Origin: CAVPTL01 sp963729195
GTDB lineage: Bacteria; Actinomycetota; Thermoleophilia; Gaiellales; JAICJC01
Length of the DNA stretch: 64,000 bases
Assembly (NCBI GenBank): GCA_963729195.1
Contig: CAVSNF010000024.1
Location: forward strand, 124,001-188,000
Reading direction: 5' to 3'
Under the pieces are notes generated by a model. It ran no database searches. It worked only from the letters and a program-made list of their open reading frames with translations, and had not been told where the DNA came from. The translations under genes and the position numbers were made by a program. This document shows, piece by piece, positions 1-9,949 of this stretch. Each line of letters opens with the position of its first letter. Positions within the stretch are counted from its first letter, which is position 1.

Positions 1-15
1 GATCGTCTGATCACC

Positions 16-477
16 ATGCGACGACATCGATTCCTGTGGCTCGCGCTCGGGGTGGCGGTGGCACTAGGCGCCGTGGGCCTCGCCGTCCACCTTCACGGCG
101 GGGGTTCGCCCGCGGCTCACGGCGGGAGGCCACTCGCGAGTGGATCGGGTCACCTGGTGCTGTATCAGACCCAGGCAGGCGGGCCCATGTACACCGAAGG
201 GTCGCAGTCGTACCTCACGGTCGCGGCGGCCACCGGGGTCAGCGACACCGTCGAGTACGTGGTGATGAACCCCGAGCACCCGGTGTTCTCCAAGCCGCTT
301 GCGCCGGGCCGCTACACGATCACCAGCTGGCAGAGGCCGTGTGATGGCAACTGCAGCAACCTCGACCCTGCGACCGAGCGTGCCAAGCACCATCTCTGCC
401 GCCAACGGGCCGATGTTTGTGAGCATCGTGCTCACGCCGGGCATGGATGCCGCATCGTCCTACGCGCACACGGATAG
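16..477 (+). CDS. Exported or membrane-anchored protein of unknown function, 3' end frameshifted
   Basis: The product begins with a short basic stretch and one hydrophobic segment (about residues 6-26), so it is probably a signal peptide or anchor. The rest looks like a small extracellular beta-rich domain with two cysteines in the motif CDGNC near residue 112. Reading frame 1 loses sense after about position 370. The neighbouring frame then gives a sensible stretch containing ANGPMFVSIVLTPG, and frame 1 resumes with GCRIVLRAHG before the stop. Two compensating one-base shifts are therefore likely. I do not recognise a family. It lies 42 bases upstream of the cyclase gene on the same strand. 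Confidence 0.5.
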   Translation: MRRHRFLWLALGVAVALGAVGLAVHLHGGGSPAAHGGRPLASGSGHLVLYQTQAGGPMYTEGSQSYLTVAAATGVSDTVEYVVMNPEHPVFSKPLAPGRYTITSWQRPCDGNCSNLDPATERAKHHLCRQRADVCEHRAHAGHGCRIVLRAHG

Positions 478-519
478 CCGCATCCGCCGGTGCGTAAACC
501 GGCGTGGGATACTCGGCGG

Positions 520-1860
520 ATGCAACGGCCGCCGGTTGGCTATGCGATGAACGGCGAGGTCTCGCTCGCCTACCAGGTGGTGGGTGAGGGGCCTCCCGAC
601 CTGCTGTACGTGCCCGGCTACTTCGCAAATCTGGACGTGCAGTGGGAGAGCCCGTTCATGACGCGGTTCCTCAACGGGTTGGCGGAGCACGCCCGGTTGA
701 TCATCACCGACCGTCGTGGGTGGGGGTGCTCAGAGCGGTTCTCACCCACCGGCGTGCCTCCACTGGAGGATCTGGGCGACGATCTGGGAGCCGTGCTGGA
801 TGCTGTCGGCAGCGAGCGGGCGGTGGTGATGGCAAGCTGGGAGAGCGGGATGGTCGCCCAGGTGTTTGCGGCTGCGCATCCCGAGCGGGTCAGTTCGCTG
901 ATCCTGCTGGACTCGTGGGTGTCGATCGCATCCACGAAGGACACTCCGTGGATGCCCGACCGTCGCTGGTGGGAGTCGATGTTCGAAACCTACGAGCGCC
1001 GATGGGGACGAGATTGGGATGTGAACGGCAGCGCTCGACGGGCGGGCGGGGAGGAGGAGGCCGACTGGTTCGTGCGCATGCAGCGGGCGTCCTGCACTCC
1101 CATGACGATGATTGCGGAGGAGCGCCGCTACCTGGGAAGTAGCACCGCCCAAGTGCTGCCCACGATCCAAGTGCCCACCCTGGTCATCGCCAACTCGACG
1201 GACTCGCCGGGGTGGCCCGAGAACGGCCCCTACATCGCCGCGACGGTGCCAGGGGCGCAGTTGACCACGTACGCCAGCCATGGCGACCTGCAGTGGTACG
1301 GCCCGGCTGAGGAGATCGTGGAGGCCGTCGGTGGCTTCCTCGCCGGCTATCAACCGGCCGACCGCAAGGCAGTGTTCGATCGCGTGCTGGCGACGGTGCT
1401 GTTCACCGACATCGTTGACTCGACCGCGCAGGCGGCGGCGGTCGGTGATCACGGCTGGAGGGCCACTCGGGAGCGCCACGACCAGCTGGTACGCAGCCAC
1501 GTCTCGAGCTTCAACGGGCGAGAGGTGAAGACGATGGGCGACGGGTTCCTGGTGACGTTCGACGGACCCGCCCGGGCGGTGCGCTGCGCTCAGGCCATCG
1601 TCACCGGCGCCCGCGACCTCGGAATCGAGGTACGGGCCGGGCTGCATACCGGCGAGATTGAGCTGGACGGCGACGACGTGGCCGGTCTCGCGGTCGCCAT
1701 CGGCGCGCGGGTGGGCGCGCTCGCCGGGCCGTCACAGGTGCTGGCCACCCAGACGATCAAGGATCTCACCGCCGGGTCGGGGATCGTCTTCACCGAGAGT
1801 GGTGAGCACGAGCTCAAAGGCGTGCCCGACCTTTGGCGCCTCTACCGGGCGGTCGGGTAG
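520..1860 (+). CDS. Alpha/beta-hydrolase-like domain fused to class III nucleotide cyclase
   Basis: The first about 280 residues follow the alpha/beta-hydrolase fold and the last about 160 are a class III adenylate/guanylate cyclase domain. The cyclase part is well preserved: the metal-binding FTDIVDST loop, the second metal aspartate in KTMGDGF, the RAGLHTGE strand, and an arginine in AIGARV. The hydrolase part lacks the expected nucleophile: the GxSxG elbow reads ASWES (residues 105-109), with Trp107 where serine should be, although the late SHGD histidine remains. It may act as a ligand sensor rather than an esterase. I chose the ATG at 520 because relatives start just before the YAxxGEVxxAYQV motif; a GTG at 490 in the same frame is possible. 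Confidence 0.85.
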   Translation: MQRPPVGYAMNGEVSLAYQVVGEGPPDLLYVPGYFANLDVQWESPFMTRFLNGLAEHARLIITDRRGWGCSERFSPTGVPPLEDLGDDLGAVLDAVGSERAVVMASWESGMVAQVFAAAHPERVSSLILLDSWVSIASTKDTPWMPDRRWWESMFETYERRWGRDWDVNGSARRAGGEEEADWFVRMQRASCTPMTMIAEERRYLGSSTAQVLPTIQVPTLVIANSTDSPGWPENGPYIAATVPGAQLTTYASHGDLQWYGPAEEIVEAVGGFLAGYQPADRKAVFDRVLATVLFTDIVDSTAQAAAVGDHGWRATRERHDQLVRSHVSSFNGREVKTMGDGFLVTFDGPARAVRCAQAIVTGARDLGIEVRAGLHTGEIELDGDDVAGLAVAIGARVGALAGPSQVLATQTIKDLTAGSGIVFTESGEHELKGVPDLWRLYRAVG

Positions 1861-1935
1861 CGTCACCCGGCCGGCGTGAGAGTCTGCCGGAAAGGGTGAT
1901 CGCGAAAGCGGACGCGCGACCCTATACGTTCGGGT

Positions 1936-3222
1936 ATGGGTCGTTTCTTTGCGCGGGTGGGTCGCCGTTGTGGTGGCCGCATATCGGGGGAGAGTGCCGA
2001 ACGTGGCCAGGTGCTGCCGCTGATCGCGGTATTCATGTTGGTCGTGATCGCCTTTGCCGGTCTGGTGATCGATGTCGGCAACGTCTACCGGGTGCAGCAG
2101 GCGCTGCAGGCGTCCACTGACGCCGCGGCGGCCGCGGGCGCCGGGCAGCTGACTTTGCAGTACCCGCCGAACACGGCCAACGCGATCAATCAGGCCAAGA
2201 ACTTCTCGTCCTCGACCGGCGGGCGAAACCCGATTGCGGGCGTGCCCGCGGTGGGAGTGAGCGTCACCGTCGCCACCAGCTGCAACTCGTCGAACACCAA
2301 CCTGCCCTGTAACAACGCCAACACGGTCAGCGTGAAGCAGTCGGCGTCTGTGCCCACCTACTTCCTCAGCGTGCTGGGCTTCAACACGATCGACGTGTCG
2401 GCGAGCGCCAAGGCCTGCTCGCCGTGTAACTCGGTACCACTCGATATCCAGCTGGTCGTCGACCGCACCGGATCGATGTCCGCAAACGGCGGCTCCACAA
2501 ACGGCAAGAACAAGTGGGAGAACCTCCAGGACGGCCTGCTCAACGGCTTCCTGCCGGGTCTCGACTCGGGTCTCGACTACGTCGGACTGACCACACTGCC
2601 ACCTGACATCCACGGCACCAGCGATGTGTGCCAGGCCGCCAGCAGCAGCAACTACGACAGCACCACACCGACCTACACGGTGGTGCCGCTCTCCAACTCC
2701 TACATGGATGCCTCGGGCAACCTCATTCCGGCCTCGCCGCTGGTCAGCGACATCAACTGCATGCAGCCCGGCGGCGGCACCGACTATGCCGACGCGATGA
2801 CCGCTGCCTACAACGAGCTCAACCTCCACGGGCGGGGTGTGCAGAAGGTGATCGTGCTGCTCTCAGACGGCGCGGCCAACTATGGCCAGAACTGTGTCAC
2901 CAAGACCGTCAACGGCAAACAGGTCAAAGACACCAAGCCCCACTGTATTCAGCCGTGCCAGTCGGCGGTCAACGACGCCGCCACCTACAAGGCGCAGGGT
3001 GTACTGATCTACACCGTGCTCTACGGCGACCAGTCCGGCGGCATTGCCTGTCAGGACTACACCGGCGCCAACGAGGTGCCGTTCCAGCAGCCCTGGACGG
3101 CAATGCAGGCGATCGCCAGCCCGGGGAACTACTACCCCGATCCGGATCCCAACAATCTGACTGCGGTGTTCCAGCAGATCGCATCAGATATGGCCTCCGG
3201 CACCAGCCGCATCGTCGAATAG
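1936..3222 (+). CDS. TadG-like pilus-assembly protein with von Willebrand A domain
   Basis: The N-terminus has the TadE/TadG signature: ERGQVLPL, one transmembrane helix (about residues 30-52), then DVGNVYRVQQALQASTDAAA. After a Cys-rich linker comes a von Willebrand factor A domain with a MIDAS-like metal site: DRTGSMS (about residue 176), GGGTDYADAM, and LLSDGAAN. The protein is expected to sit in the cytoplasmic membrane with the VWA domain outside, as in Flp/Tad pilus systems. No other tad gene (ATPase, prepilin) is nearby, so it is an orphan here. The frame is intact over 428 codons. Confidence 0.8.
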   Translation: MGRFFARVGRRCGGRISGESAERGQVLPLIAVFMLVVIAFAGLVIDVGNVYRVQQALQASTDAAAAAGAGQLTLQYPPNTANAINQAKNFSSSTGGRNPIAGVPAVGVSVTVATSCNSSNTNLPCNNANTVSVKQSASVPTYFLSVLGFNTIDVSASAKACSPCNSVPLDIQLVVDRTGSMSANGGSTNGKNKWENLQDGLLNGFLPGLDSGLDYVGLTTLPPDIHGTSDVCQAASSSNYDSTTPTYTVVPLSNSYMDASGNLIPASPLVSDINCMQPGGGTDYADAMTAAYNELNLHGRGVQKVIVLLSDGAANYGQNCVTKTVNGKQVKDTKPHCIQPCQSAVNDAATYKAQGVLIYTVLYGDQSGGIACQDYTGANEVPFQQPWTAMQAIASPGNYYPDPDPNNLTAVFQQIASDMASGTSRIVE

Positions 3223-3379
3223 TCACTCTGGGGGCGGGTGACCCCGAACGTGACATGTTCCGACGCCACTGGTATTGTGCCCAAGCGGGCCTAGGCTCTG
3301 GCCCCACTATTTGATGTCGACGACCGGTGGCAGCCGCCCCGGGGGCCTCGGCGTGCCTTTCACATGAAACGGGGGACTC

Positions 3380-4884
3380 GTGAAAGCGATCAGACTGCTC
3401 ATGGTTGTGGTTTTGGCGGTCGCGGTGGCGGTTGCCATCGGTGGTGCCGGGACCGCCGAGGCGGCCGCGTCATGCACGATCACGACCCAGACGGCCCCAA
3501 CCATGCCCGCAGCGAAGAAGGTCTCGTGGACGTGGGCGGTGAGCTGCACCGGACTCACCGGGAGTTACAACGTCTACACCGACGCGCTCGATGTGACCAC
3601 GGGCAAGGCGTACGGCACGCTCGGCACGGGTAGCCCCTTAACCGCTGCCACCAGCGGCGCCACCGAGACCAAGACGATCCCGACCTGCGTCCCCGCCGAG
3701 CTTTGGAACGTCAAGGTTGCCGTGCGCAACGCCACCGGGACGCTGCTGGCCGGCCCGACGGTAACGGCGCCGTCGAAGTCGTTGTGTCCGAGCACGCCGC
3801 CGCCGCCAACTGGCCCGACGACGCCCACCAACCTCCAGGCGAGCGTGGCCGGCGACACCGAGATCGATCTGTCGTGGACGGCCTCGACCGACCAGGCCGG
3901 GACGATCCAGGGCTACAACGTGTACCGCGACGGAACCAAGCTCGCCCCCGCGGCCACAGGCACCACCTTCGCGGATACGGGGCTCCAGCCCGGTACCCCG
4001 CACACCTACACGGTCGAGGCGTTCGACCTGAGCCGACCAGCGCCAAGTCGGCGCCGGTCACCGCGACCACCACCGGCGGTGGAGGTGCGCTCCAACCGAT
4101 CAGCCATGTGATGGTGCTGTTCGATGAGAATCGCACCCAGGCGCAGGTGACCACCCCCGGCGGTTCCATGTACATGCCGTATCTGACCGGCCTCGGCACC
4201 ACCTATGCGCACACCACGCACTACACCGCGCAGCAGCACCCCAGTCTGCCGAACTATTTCGCCGTGCTCAGTGGGTCGACCCAAGGTGCGGCCACCGACT
4301 GTGGCACCAACACCAACCTGTGTGCCACCCCCGAGGACAACATCTTCCACCAGCTGGAGGCCAGTGGCGGCAGCTGGCAGGGGTGGGCCGAGTCGATGCC
4401 GACCAACTGCGCCAAGGCCGACAAGCAGCCCTACGTCGTGCATCACGCCCCGGCTCCGTATTTCACCGACCTGCTGACCTGTGCCACCAACGACTTCCCG
4501 CTGAACATCAACGCCGTTCCGGCCATCACCGGCAACTACACCTTCATCACCCCCAATAACAACAACAATGCCCATGGGTCGCTCGGTGCCGCGGGCGATC
4601 CGATCGTGGCCGACAACTGGCTGAAGAGCCTGATGGGCCAGCTGATGAGCCAATCGGCGTATCTGAACGGATCCACGCTGATCGTGCTGACCTGGGATGA
4701 GGGCGTGGGATCCAACCAGACGATCTTCACGGTGCTGGTGAATCCGCGGTTCTCCGGGATCACCCTGAACGGCGCCTACAACCACTACTCGACGTTGCGC
4801 CTGACCGAGGAACTGCTGGGTCTGCCCCTGCTGGGGAACGCGGCGACCGCGAACGACATGAAGGCCGAGCTGGGTCTGCCGTGA
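3380..4884 (+). CDS. Secreted fibronectin III-phosphoesterase fusion (one frameshift)
   Basis: A GTG start at 3380 follows a GGGGGA ribosome site. The N-terminus is a clear signal peptide (basic start, hydrophobic core, cleavage near AEAA, residues 27-30). Next comes a domain of about 100 residues, a proline linker, then a fibronectin type III module (LSWTAS and YNVYRDG). The frame breaks near 4032. In the next frame the FnIII domain ends and a phosphoesterase of the acid-phosphatase/phospholipase C family follows: SHVMVLFDENRT, then QHPSLPNYFAVLSG, and a late TWDEG motif. The likely role is hydrolysis of phosphate esters outside the cell. Both halves are otherwise intact, so the shift is probably a sequence error. 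Confidence 0.75.
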
Positions 4885-4889
4885 GCGTT

Positions 4890-4924
4890 GGGTGAATAAC
4901 GGTGCCAGGCACCGTTATTCACCC
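4890..4924. repeat. Palindromic intergenic repeat, copy 1
   Basis: A perfect palindrome with two 17-base arms (GGGTGAATAACGGTGCC and its complement) around a single A. It starts six bases after the phosphoesterase stop codon, between two convergent genes. It is the longest and cleanest member of a six-copy family in this window. A transcript from either strand would fold into the same hairpin. No T-run follows, so it is not a standard terminator. Confidence 0.95.
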
Positions 4925-4967
4925 GCGGCGCCCCCGGGATTGACGCGGGTGCCGCCGCCGTGTGCGG

Positions 4968-5543
4968 TCAGACCGTCCCGCCCGAGACCGCCTTGCCGGG
5001 CTCCAGGAGCACCTGCAGGGCCAGGATCAGCGTGCCCACGAGTAGACCGGCGAGCACTGCCAGCACCAGTCGCCGCCCGGTGAAGCCCGCCCGCAGTCCG
5101 GCCACGCCGCCCCAGAAGCCCAGGGAGGCGACACCGATGACGAGGATCACACGGATGCAGTTGGTCAGCGACATGCCGCCCAGGTTGAGCACCACCGTGA
5201 TCACCACGGGCGGCGCTGCCAGCCACAGAAACCGCGCTTCTGCGCGGACGATCTCCATCCGTTCGCCGTTGGTCAGCGAACGCTGCAACCGAACCTGCTC
5301 AGCGATCGCTGCGGAGAACACATGGGCGAAAAACATCGCCACGATGGGGCCCACGATCACCCCGATCACGTTGCGTAGCTCGAGTTTCTGCCAGCCGTCG
5401 TACACGATCAGGATGCACATGATGGTGATCGTGCCGTACACCGCTCGGTCGACGATCACCGGCCGCGTTGCCCCGCTCACCGTCGTACCGAGTGTCGGTG
5501 GTTTCATCGGGGGATTCAACCACGTTGCGCGAGTATCGTTCAT
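4968..5543 (-). CDS. Integral membrane protein of unknown function
   Basis: The product of about 190 residues has roughly four to five hydrophobic segments, including stretches around IVDRAVYGTITIMCILIVYD, VIGVIVGPIVAMFFAHVFSA and a C-terminal glycine-rich pair. The charged loop between the second and third segments (about residues 85-110) is probably cytoplasmic. The start is uncertain: ATG at 5543 or ATG at 5507, both short of the divergent methyltransferase start at 5567. No family was recognised. Confidence 0.6.
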   Translation of the reverse strand: MNDTRATWLNPPMKPPTLGTTVSGATRPVIVDRAVYGTITIMCILIVYDGWQKLELRNVIGVIVGPIVAMFFAHVFSAAIAEQVRLQRSLTNGERMEIVRAEARFLWLAAPPVVITVVLNLGGMSLTNCIRVILVIGVASLGFWGGVAGLRAGFTGRRLVLAVLAGLLVGTLILALQVLLEPGKAVSGGTV

Positions 5544-5566
5544 GGGAGCCACATTTGGAGGTCTCC

Positions 5567-6454
5567 GTGAGCGCTGCCAGGACCGAGCAGGAAGCACCCG
5601 AGAACGTCGAGGCGATCGATGCCTGGAACGGCCCGCTGTTCGACCGGTTCGTCGAGTTTCGTGAGATTCTCTGCGACGGGTTGGGGATTCACGGCGATGC
5701 TGCTCTCGATGTGCTCGCGCCGCAGCCTGGCGAGAAAATTCTCGACGTCGGTTGCGGCTTTGGCGACACCACCCTGCAGATCGCGGCGCTGGTGGGTGGG
5801 AGTGGGGAGGCGGTGGGCGTCGACGCTGCTCCCCGGTTCATCGAGACGGCCACGGCCGAGGCCGCAGCGGCAGGCGTGACCAACGCTCGGTATCTGGTCT
5901 CCGATGTGCAGCTGAATCAGTTCGATGACCGGTTCGACCATGCCTACTCACGCTTCGGCACGATGTTCTTCGCCAGTCCCGTGGCGGCGCTTCGCAACGT
6001 ACGGCAGGCGCTCAAACCCGGCGGCCGGCTGGTGATGGTGGTATGGCGCCGGCGTGAGGACAATCCCTGGATGTACGAGGCCCAGAAGATCGTGGAGAGC
6101 ATCGTCGCCCGGCCCGAGACCTACGACGAGCCGACCTGTGGCCCCGGGCCGTTCTCGATGGCCAACGCCGACACGGTCAGCGACATCCTGTTGTACGCCG
6201 GATTCACCGACATCGACCTGCGCCGATGCGAGCTGCCGATCACCGTCGGAAACGACCTCGAGCACGCGATCGATCTGACCATGGCGCTGGGGCCGGGCGG
6301 GGAGATCCTGCGGTTGCAGGGAGATCGCGCCGCCGACCTCCACCAGCCGGTGCGAGAGGCGCTGCGGGCCGGGCTTTCCCAGTACGTCACCGATGACGGC
6401 ACCATCTCTGCGATGGCGTCCACCTGGATCGTCTCGGCACGAGCTCCGAGCTGA
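5567..6454 (+). CDS. SAM-dependent methyltransferase, UbiE-like class I fold
   Basis: The product of about 296 residues has the Rossmann methyltransferase motif I ILDVGCGFG (residues 58-66), an acidic residue after strand 2 in GVDAAPRF, and a motif IV region ending in RFGTMFFASP. A late GGRLVMVVWRRREDNPW segment fits the UbiE/COQ5-like group acting on small molecules. The substrate cannot be told. The GTG at 5567 follows a TTGGAGG ribosome site at ideal spacing. The gene stands alone, divergent from the membrane gene to the left. Confidence 0.85.
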   Translation: MSAARTEQEAPENVEAIDAWNGPLFDRFVEFREILCDGLGIHGDAALDVLAPQPGEKILDVGCGFGDTTLQIAALVGGSGEAVGVDAAPRFIETATAEAAAAGVTNARYLVSDVQLNQFDDRFDHAYSRFGTMFFASPVAALRNVRQALKPGGRLVMVVWRRREDNPWMYEAQKIVESIVARPETYDEPTCGPGPFSMANADTVSDILLYAGFTDIDLRRCELPITVGNDLEHAIDLTMALGPGGEILRLQGDRAADLHQPVREALRAGLSQYVTDDGTISAMASTWIVSARAPS

Positions 6455-6458
6455 GCCG

Positions 6459-7139
6459 CTAGGAGCCGCCCAGCACGTTGACGGCTCGGGATACCACCAG
6501 TCCCAACAGGATCAGGGACGCCAGTGACTGCATCAGCATCGGGAACTTGGCGCGGGGGGTGAGGGGCATCACGTCGGTGGGGCTAAACGCGGTGGCGTTG
6601 GTGAACCCCAGATACAGGTAGTCCACAAACCGGGGGCGCCAGCCGTCAGGGGCAACCTCGGGGCTGAGCTGCTGCGGAAACGCGAAGTCGGGATGTGGCT
6701 TCAGGCGATGTGCCCGCGCAGCCGCCCCACCGCAGTCGATCTCCCAGTAGAGCAGGCCGAAGGCGATGTTGTTTGCCACCCACACTGCCGCTGCGGCCTC
6801 GAGCAGTGCCCGCGGCGTCCGAAACGTGCTGTCGTTATTGATGAGGCCGATGGCGAGCACGATCGTCTGCAACAGCGCTCCGGCCACGAGGATCAGCACC
6901 AGTGCTACGGACGCCCGCCGCAGTGCCTTGGAACGACGGTCGATGCGACCGGGATCGCCGAAAATCAGCACCATCAGCAGCACCCCCTCCAACACCGGCA
7001 GCACCCGGATGTTGCTGCTGATCTCGATGTAGCCGGGCAGCACCAGCGTCAGTGCGATCACCGCCACCACCGCGCCGGCCATCGGCCACCGCGACTCTCC
7101 CACCACCGCCTCGAACTCCTGATCTCCCGGCAGCGGCAT
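6459..7139 (-). CDS. Membrane protein with a potassium-channel-like pore segment
   Basis: The 226-residue product has about five hydrophobic helices. Near the C-terminus the stretch YLGFTNATAFSPTDVMPLTP is placed before the last helix exactly where two-TM potassium channels carry their filter (TTxGYGDxxP), but GYGD is replaced by FSPTD. The reading as a pore loop is inference from position and pattern; ion selectivity cannot be predicted. The protein could also belong to an uncharacterised membrane family. It starts 11 bases after the end of the upstream gene, so the two are probably cotranscribed. Confidence 0.6.
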   Translation of the reverse strand: MPLPGDQEFEAVVGESRWPMAGAVVAVIALTLVLPGYIEISSNIRVLPVLEGVLLMVLIFGDPGRIDRRSKALRRASVALVLILVAGALLQTIVLAIGLINNDSTFRTPRALLEAAAAVWVANNIAFGLLYWEIDCGGAAARAHRLKPHPDFAFPQQLSPEVAPDGWRPRFVDYLYLGFTNATAFSPTDVMPLTPRAKFPMLMQSLASLILLGLVVSRAVNVLGGS

Positions 7140-7149
7140 CGCCTGCGGC

Positions 7150-7692
7150 TTACGGGATCAGCTGGTACGTGAACTGGGTCGAGCCGTTCTGGCCGAACGT
7201 CAGCCACACCTGTCCACGAGCGTTGCGATAGCGCAGCGTGCCCCCGACCACCGCACCCCGGAACCCGGTGACGTTGCGACTCAGGCGCAGCACTCCGACC
7301 GAGGTGATCTGGCCCTCGGGAAGCGACACGGTGAACGTGTACTGAATCCGCTCGGATTGCTGGCCGACCATCGTCATCACCCCGTGAGCGTCCAGCACTC
7401 CCACCGGTTTGCCTTCACGAGACAGCGGCCCGGTGACGATGATCTCATCGCCCTGGCTGGTCCCGGAGGGATCGTTGTCGATCTGGGTTTGCTGCTGGCT
7501 GGTGAGGGTCAGCAGGAGGGTGCCGGGATGGTGGATGCCCTGAGCGGCCCGGACGGATGCGCCGGGCTGCAGGCCCCACGGCCGAAGCGCCGGCGGGCCG
7601 GCGCCGCGCGCAGAGGAGACCACCCCGGCGATCACCGCCACGGCCGCAACCGTGGTGAGGATGGCCGCTGTGATCATCAACCGTCGCTGCAT
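7150..7692 (-). CDS. Secreted beta-barrel protein, allene-oxide-cyclase/dirigent-like
   Basis: The product of 180 residues has an N-terminal signal peptide or anchor (hydrophobic residues about 7-27). The mature part is beta-rich and ends with the pattern VVGGTLRYRNARGQVWLTF. That resembles the closing strands of allene-oxide-cyclase and dirigent-like barrels found in many exported actinobacterial proteins. An enzymatic role is not implied. An AGGGGGCGAG ribosome site lies directly before the ATG. It forms a likely two-gene unit with the pore-like membrane protein downstream. Confidence 0.6.
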   Translation of the reverse strand: MQRRLMITAAILTTVAAVAVIAGVVSSARGAGPPALRPWGLQPGASVRAAQGIHHPGTLLLTLTSQQQTQIDNDPSGTSQGDEIIVTGPLSREGKPVGVLDAHGVMTMVGQQSERIQYTFTVSLPEGQITSVGVLRLSRNVTGFRGAVVGGTLRYRNARGQVWLTFGQNGSTQFTYQLIP

Positions 7693-7732
7693 CTCGCCCC
7701 CTGGAGTCGGGAACCGCTGATTTGGGGTGAGA

Positions 7733-9795
7733 CTACTGAGGCGGCCGGACGTGCCCGAGCGGCGTTAGGCGTCGGCTCGCGGGCTGCAGCAGGTGGCGCC
7801 AGCCCAGCAGGATCCCGTGCACCGAGGCGGCGCCCACGATCGGCTCGGCGGGCACCTCGAGCTCGGCCGGATGCAGAATGAACGGCTGCGTCTGTGAGCC
7901 GCCGATGCCACCGTGGAACGAGATCAGCTCCTCGAACGCACAACCCTCGTCCATCACCGGATCGTAAAAGCTGCCGACCATGATGTCGGCCACGTGCGGG
8001 AAGCCGTCGGTTCGCAGCAGATGCGCCGGAGCGCCCGGCCGAGAAGTGCGCCAGCGGATCGACGCCCTCGACGTGCCCGTCGGAGAGCCGGTGCGAGCCG
8101 TCGCCGTCCCAGCACCATTGCGCCGTGTTCCTGTGACCGCACCAGGATCCAGCCGACATGGGGATGGTTTCGCAGCTCGGTGATCAGGCGGGGATGTGCT
8201 GCATCCAGCTCTTCCAGCGTCAACCGCCGGTTTTCCTGCATCAGGTACACCAGCCCGAGGTTGCCGGAGCCCATCACGATGGCATCGCCGTCCGAGCCGT
8301 TCTTGTCTTTGTCCTTGTCGTCGCCCTTGGGGCGGGTCGCCTCCGACATCGCCAGCCCGACCATCGCCTTCTGCTCGTCGCCTCCGGCCATATCGGAGGC
8401 CGACCCTTGCGCCAGCGACCGTTCCACCAGGTCGGCCAGGCCGTACCCGTTTCGCTGCTTGAAGGTGGCTCCCTGAGTCTGGCCGTGATCGGACAGCACC
8501 ACGATCTTGTACGGGCGGGCGGCGAACCGGCGGGCGCGATCGATCCGTCCGAACTGCTGATCCAGCTTGCGCAGCGCCTCCAGGGTGTCGGCGCGCTCCA
8601 GCCCGGAGTGGTGGGCGACCTCGTCGTAGCTCGAGAAGGTGGCGTACACGGCCGGCCGGCCCTTCATCATGTCGGTGAGCACGCCGTACACGATCAGGTC
8701 GCGCACGATCACGCACATGGCGGCCCGCAGGAACGGGTAGATGCCGCCGCGATGCCCGCGCGGCTGCACATCGCGGCGCGCCGCCCGATTCGAGGCGAGA
8801 ATCTCGAGCACCACCTCAAACCCGAACAGCACCACCGACCGGGTGACGTTATAGCCGTTGGCGAAGAACGCGCGATACCCGGGGTTGGCCTGCTTCTCGG
8901 CGCTGATCCGGCTGACCGTCAGGATCACCTCGTCGGCCTCGCCGGAGAGCAGGTTGCCACGGCTGGCACCGCCGTTGGTGAGCAGGCCGATGCCGGTGGC
9001 CAGGCGCTGCTCGATCTCGGCGCAATCGTCGGGCTTGGAGCAGGTCATCACCCGCCCGGTCTCCTTCTCGACCCATCGAAACGCGGGGATGTCGTGGTTG
9101 GAGCCCAGCAGGATTCCGGCCTGGCTGGCACCGGTCTGGGACGACAGGTCGGTTTCCCATTCGACCAGCCGGTGCGAGCCGTCGGCCAGCCAGCGGGCCA
9201 TGTTGGGCGTGTTTCCATCCCGCATCGCCCGCCGCAGCACCGGCAGCGCCAGGCCGTCGATCTCGAGGTAGATGATTCCCGGCACAGATGTCTGCACCCG
9301 CTCCCCGGAACGCTTCGCGATCCGTTGTGTGACGCGCACGGTGTAGGCGTCGTCATCGTTGGTGCCGACCACGACGTCGACCGCCATCGATACCACCGCG
9401 GCCAGCAGGGCGGTCACCAGCGCCCACCCGAACGAGTCGATCTGGATTGCTCCAGGTGCGATCGCGGATGCGGCCTGCAGCATCAGCGCGTCCAGCGCGA
9501 GTACAAGGATGAAGCCCAGCCCGACGGTGTACGGAAGCCGGATGGCCGCGATTATCGGTGGTGCGATCGCGTTCAGTATCGCCACCAGCGCAGCGACCAG
9601 CAGCGCGCCCAGGAAGCCGTTGACGCTGTCGCCGGGAACGATGTAGGCGGCTACCAGCAGCCCGATTGCCGAGCCGATCCACGAGAGCAGCACCGGCACC
9701 AGGTGGAAGCGAGGCCGTTGCGGCTTCCAGATCACCGGCTCGGCGTAGTCGCCGGCACCGGGGCTGGGGGAGGAGGAGGGGTTGGGAGGCGGCAT
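7733..9795 (-). CDS. Holin-like membrane domain fused to alkaline-phosphatase-fold phosphodiesterase
   Basis: After a proline-rich start, residues about 30-145 hold four hydrophobic helices like the four-TM holin (superfamily IV) domain of actinobacteria. The remainder is an alkaline-phosphatase-fold hydrolase. Seen motifs are IIYLEIDGL (first metal ligand), SSQTGASQAG (likely nucleophile loop), VVLSDHGQTQG (metal ligands) and, in another frame, ISFHGGIGG (metal histidine). The frame is lost near 8115 and regained near 8035, so two compensating shifts are likely. It is probably a membrane-tethered type I phosphodiesterase. The ATG at 9795 was preferred over the longer frame to 9999, which would overlap the divergent HEAT gene. 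Confidence 0.75.
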
Positions 9796-9949
9796 TCGAG
9801 TTTGAGCGGTAAGTAAATCAGAGCGGCCACGCGTCGTTGATTCCACCACGACTGCGCCGATGATCTGAGTGAATGTCTGGGGTGCCGTCAGGCGGCAAGG
9901 ATTTGGCCGGCTGGGGGTAATGGATTTCGAGCGGTGAGGGTCGATCACC

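Noticed and set aside
8158..9816. Open frame of about 550 codons opposite the phosphodiesterase
   Set aside because: Low-complexity His/Arg/Gln/Gly-rich translation typical of antisense frames; the minus strand has metal-site motifs.
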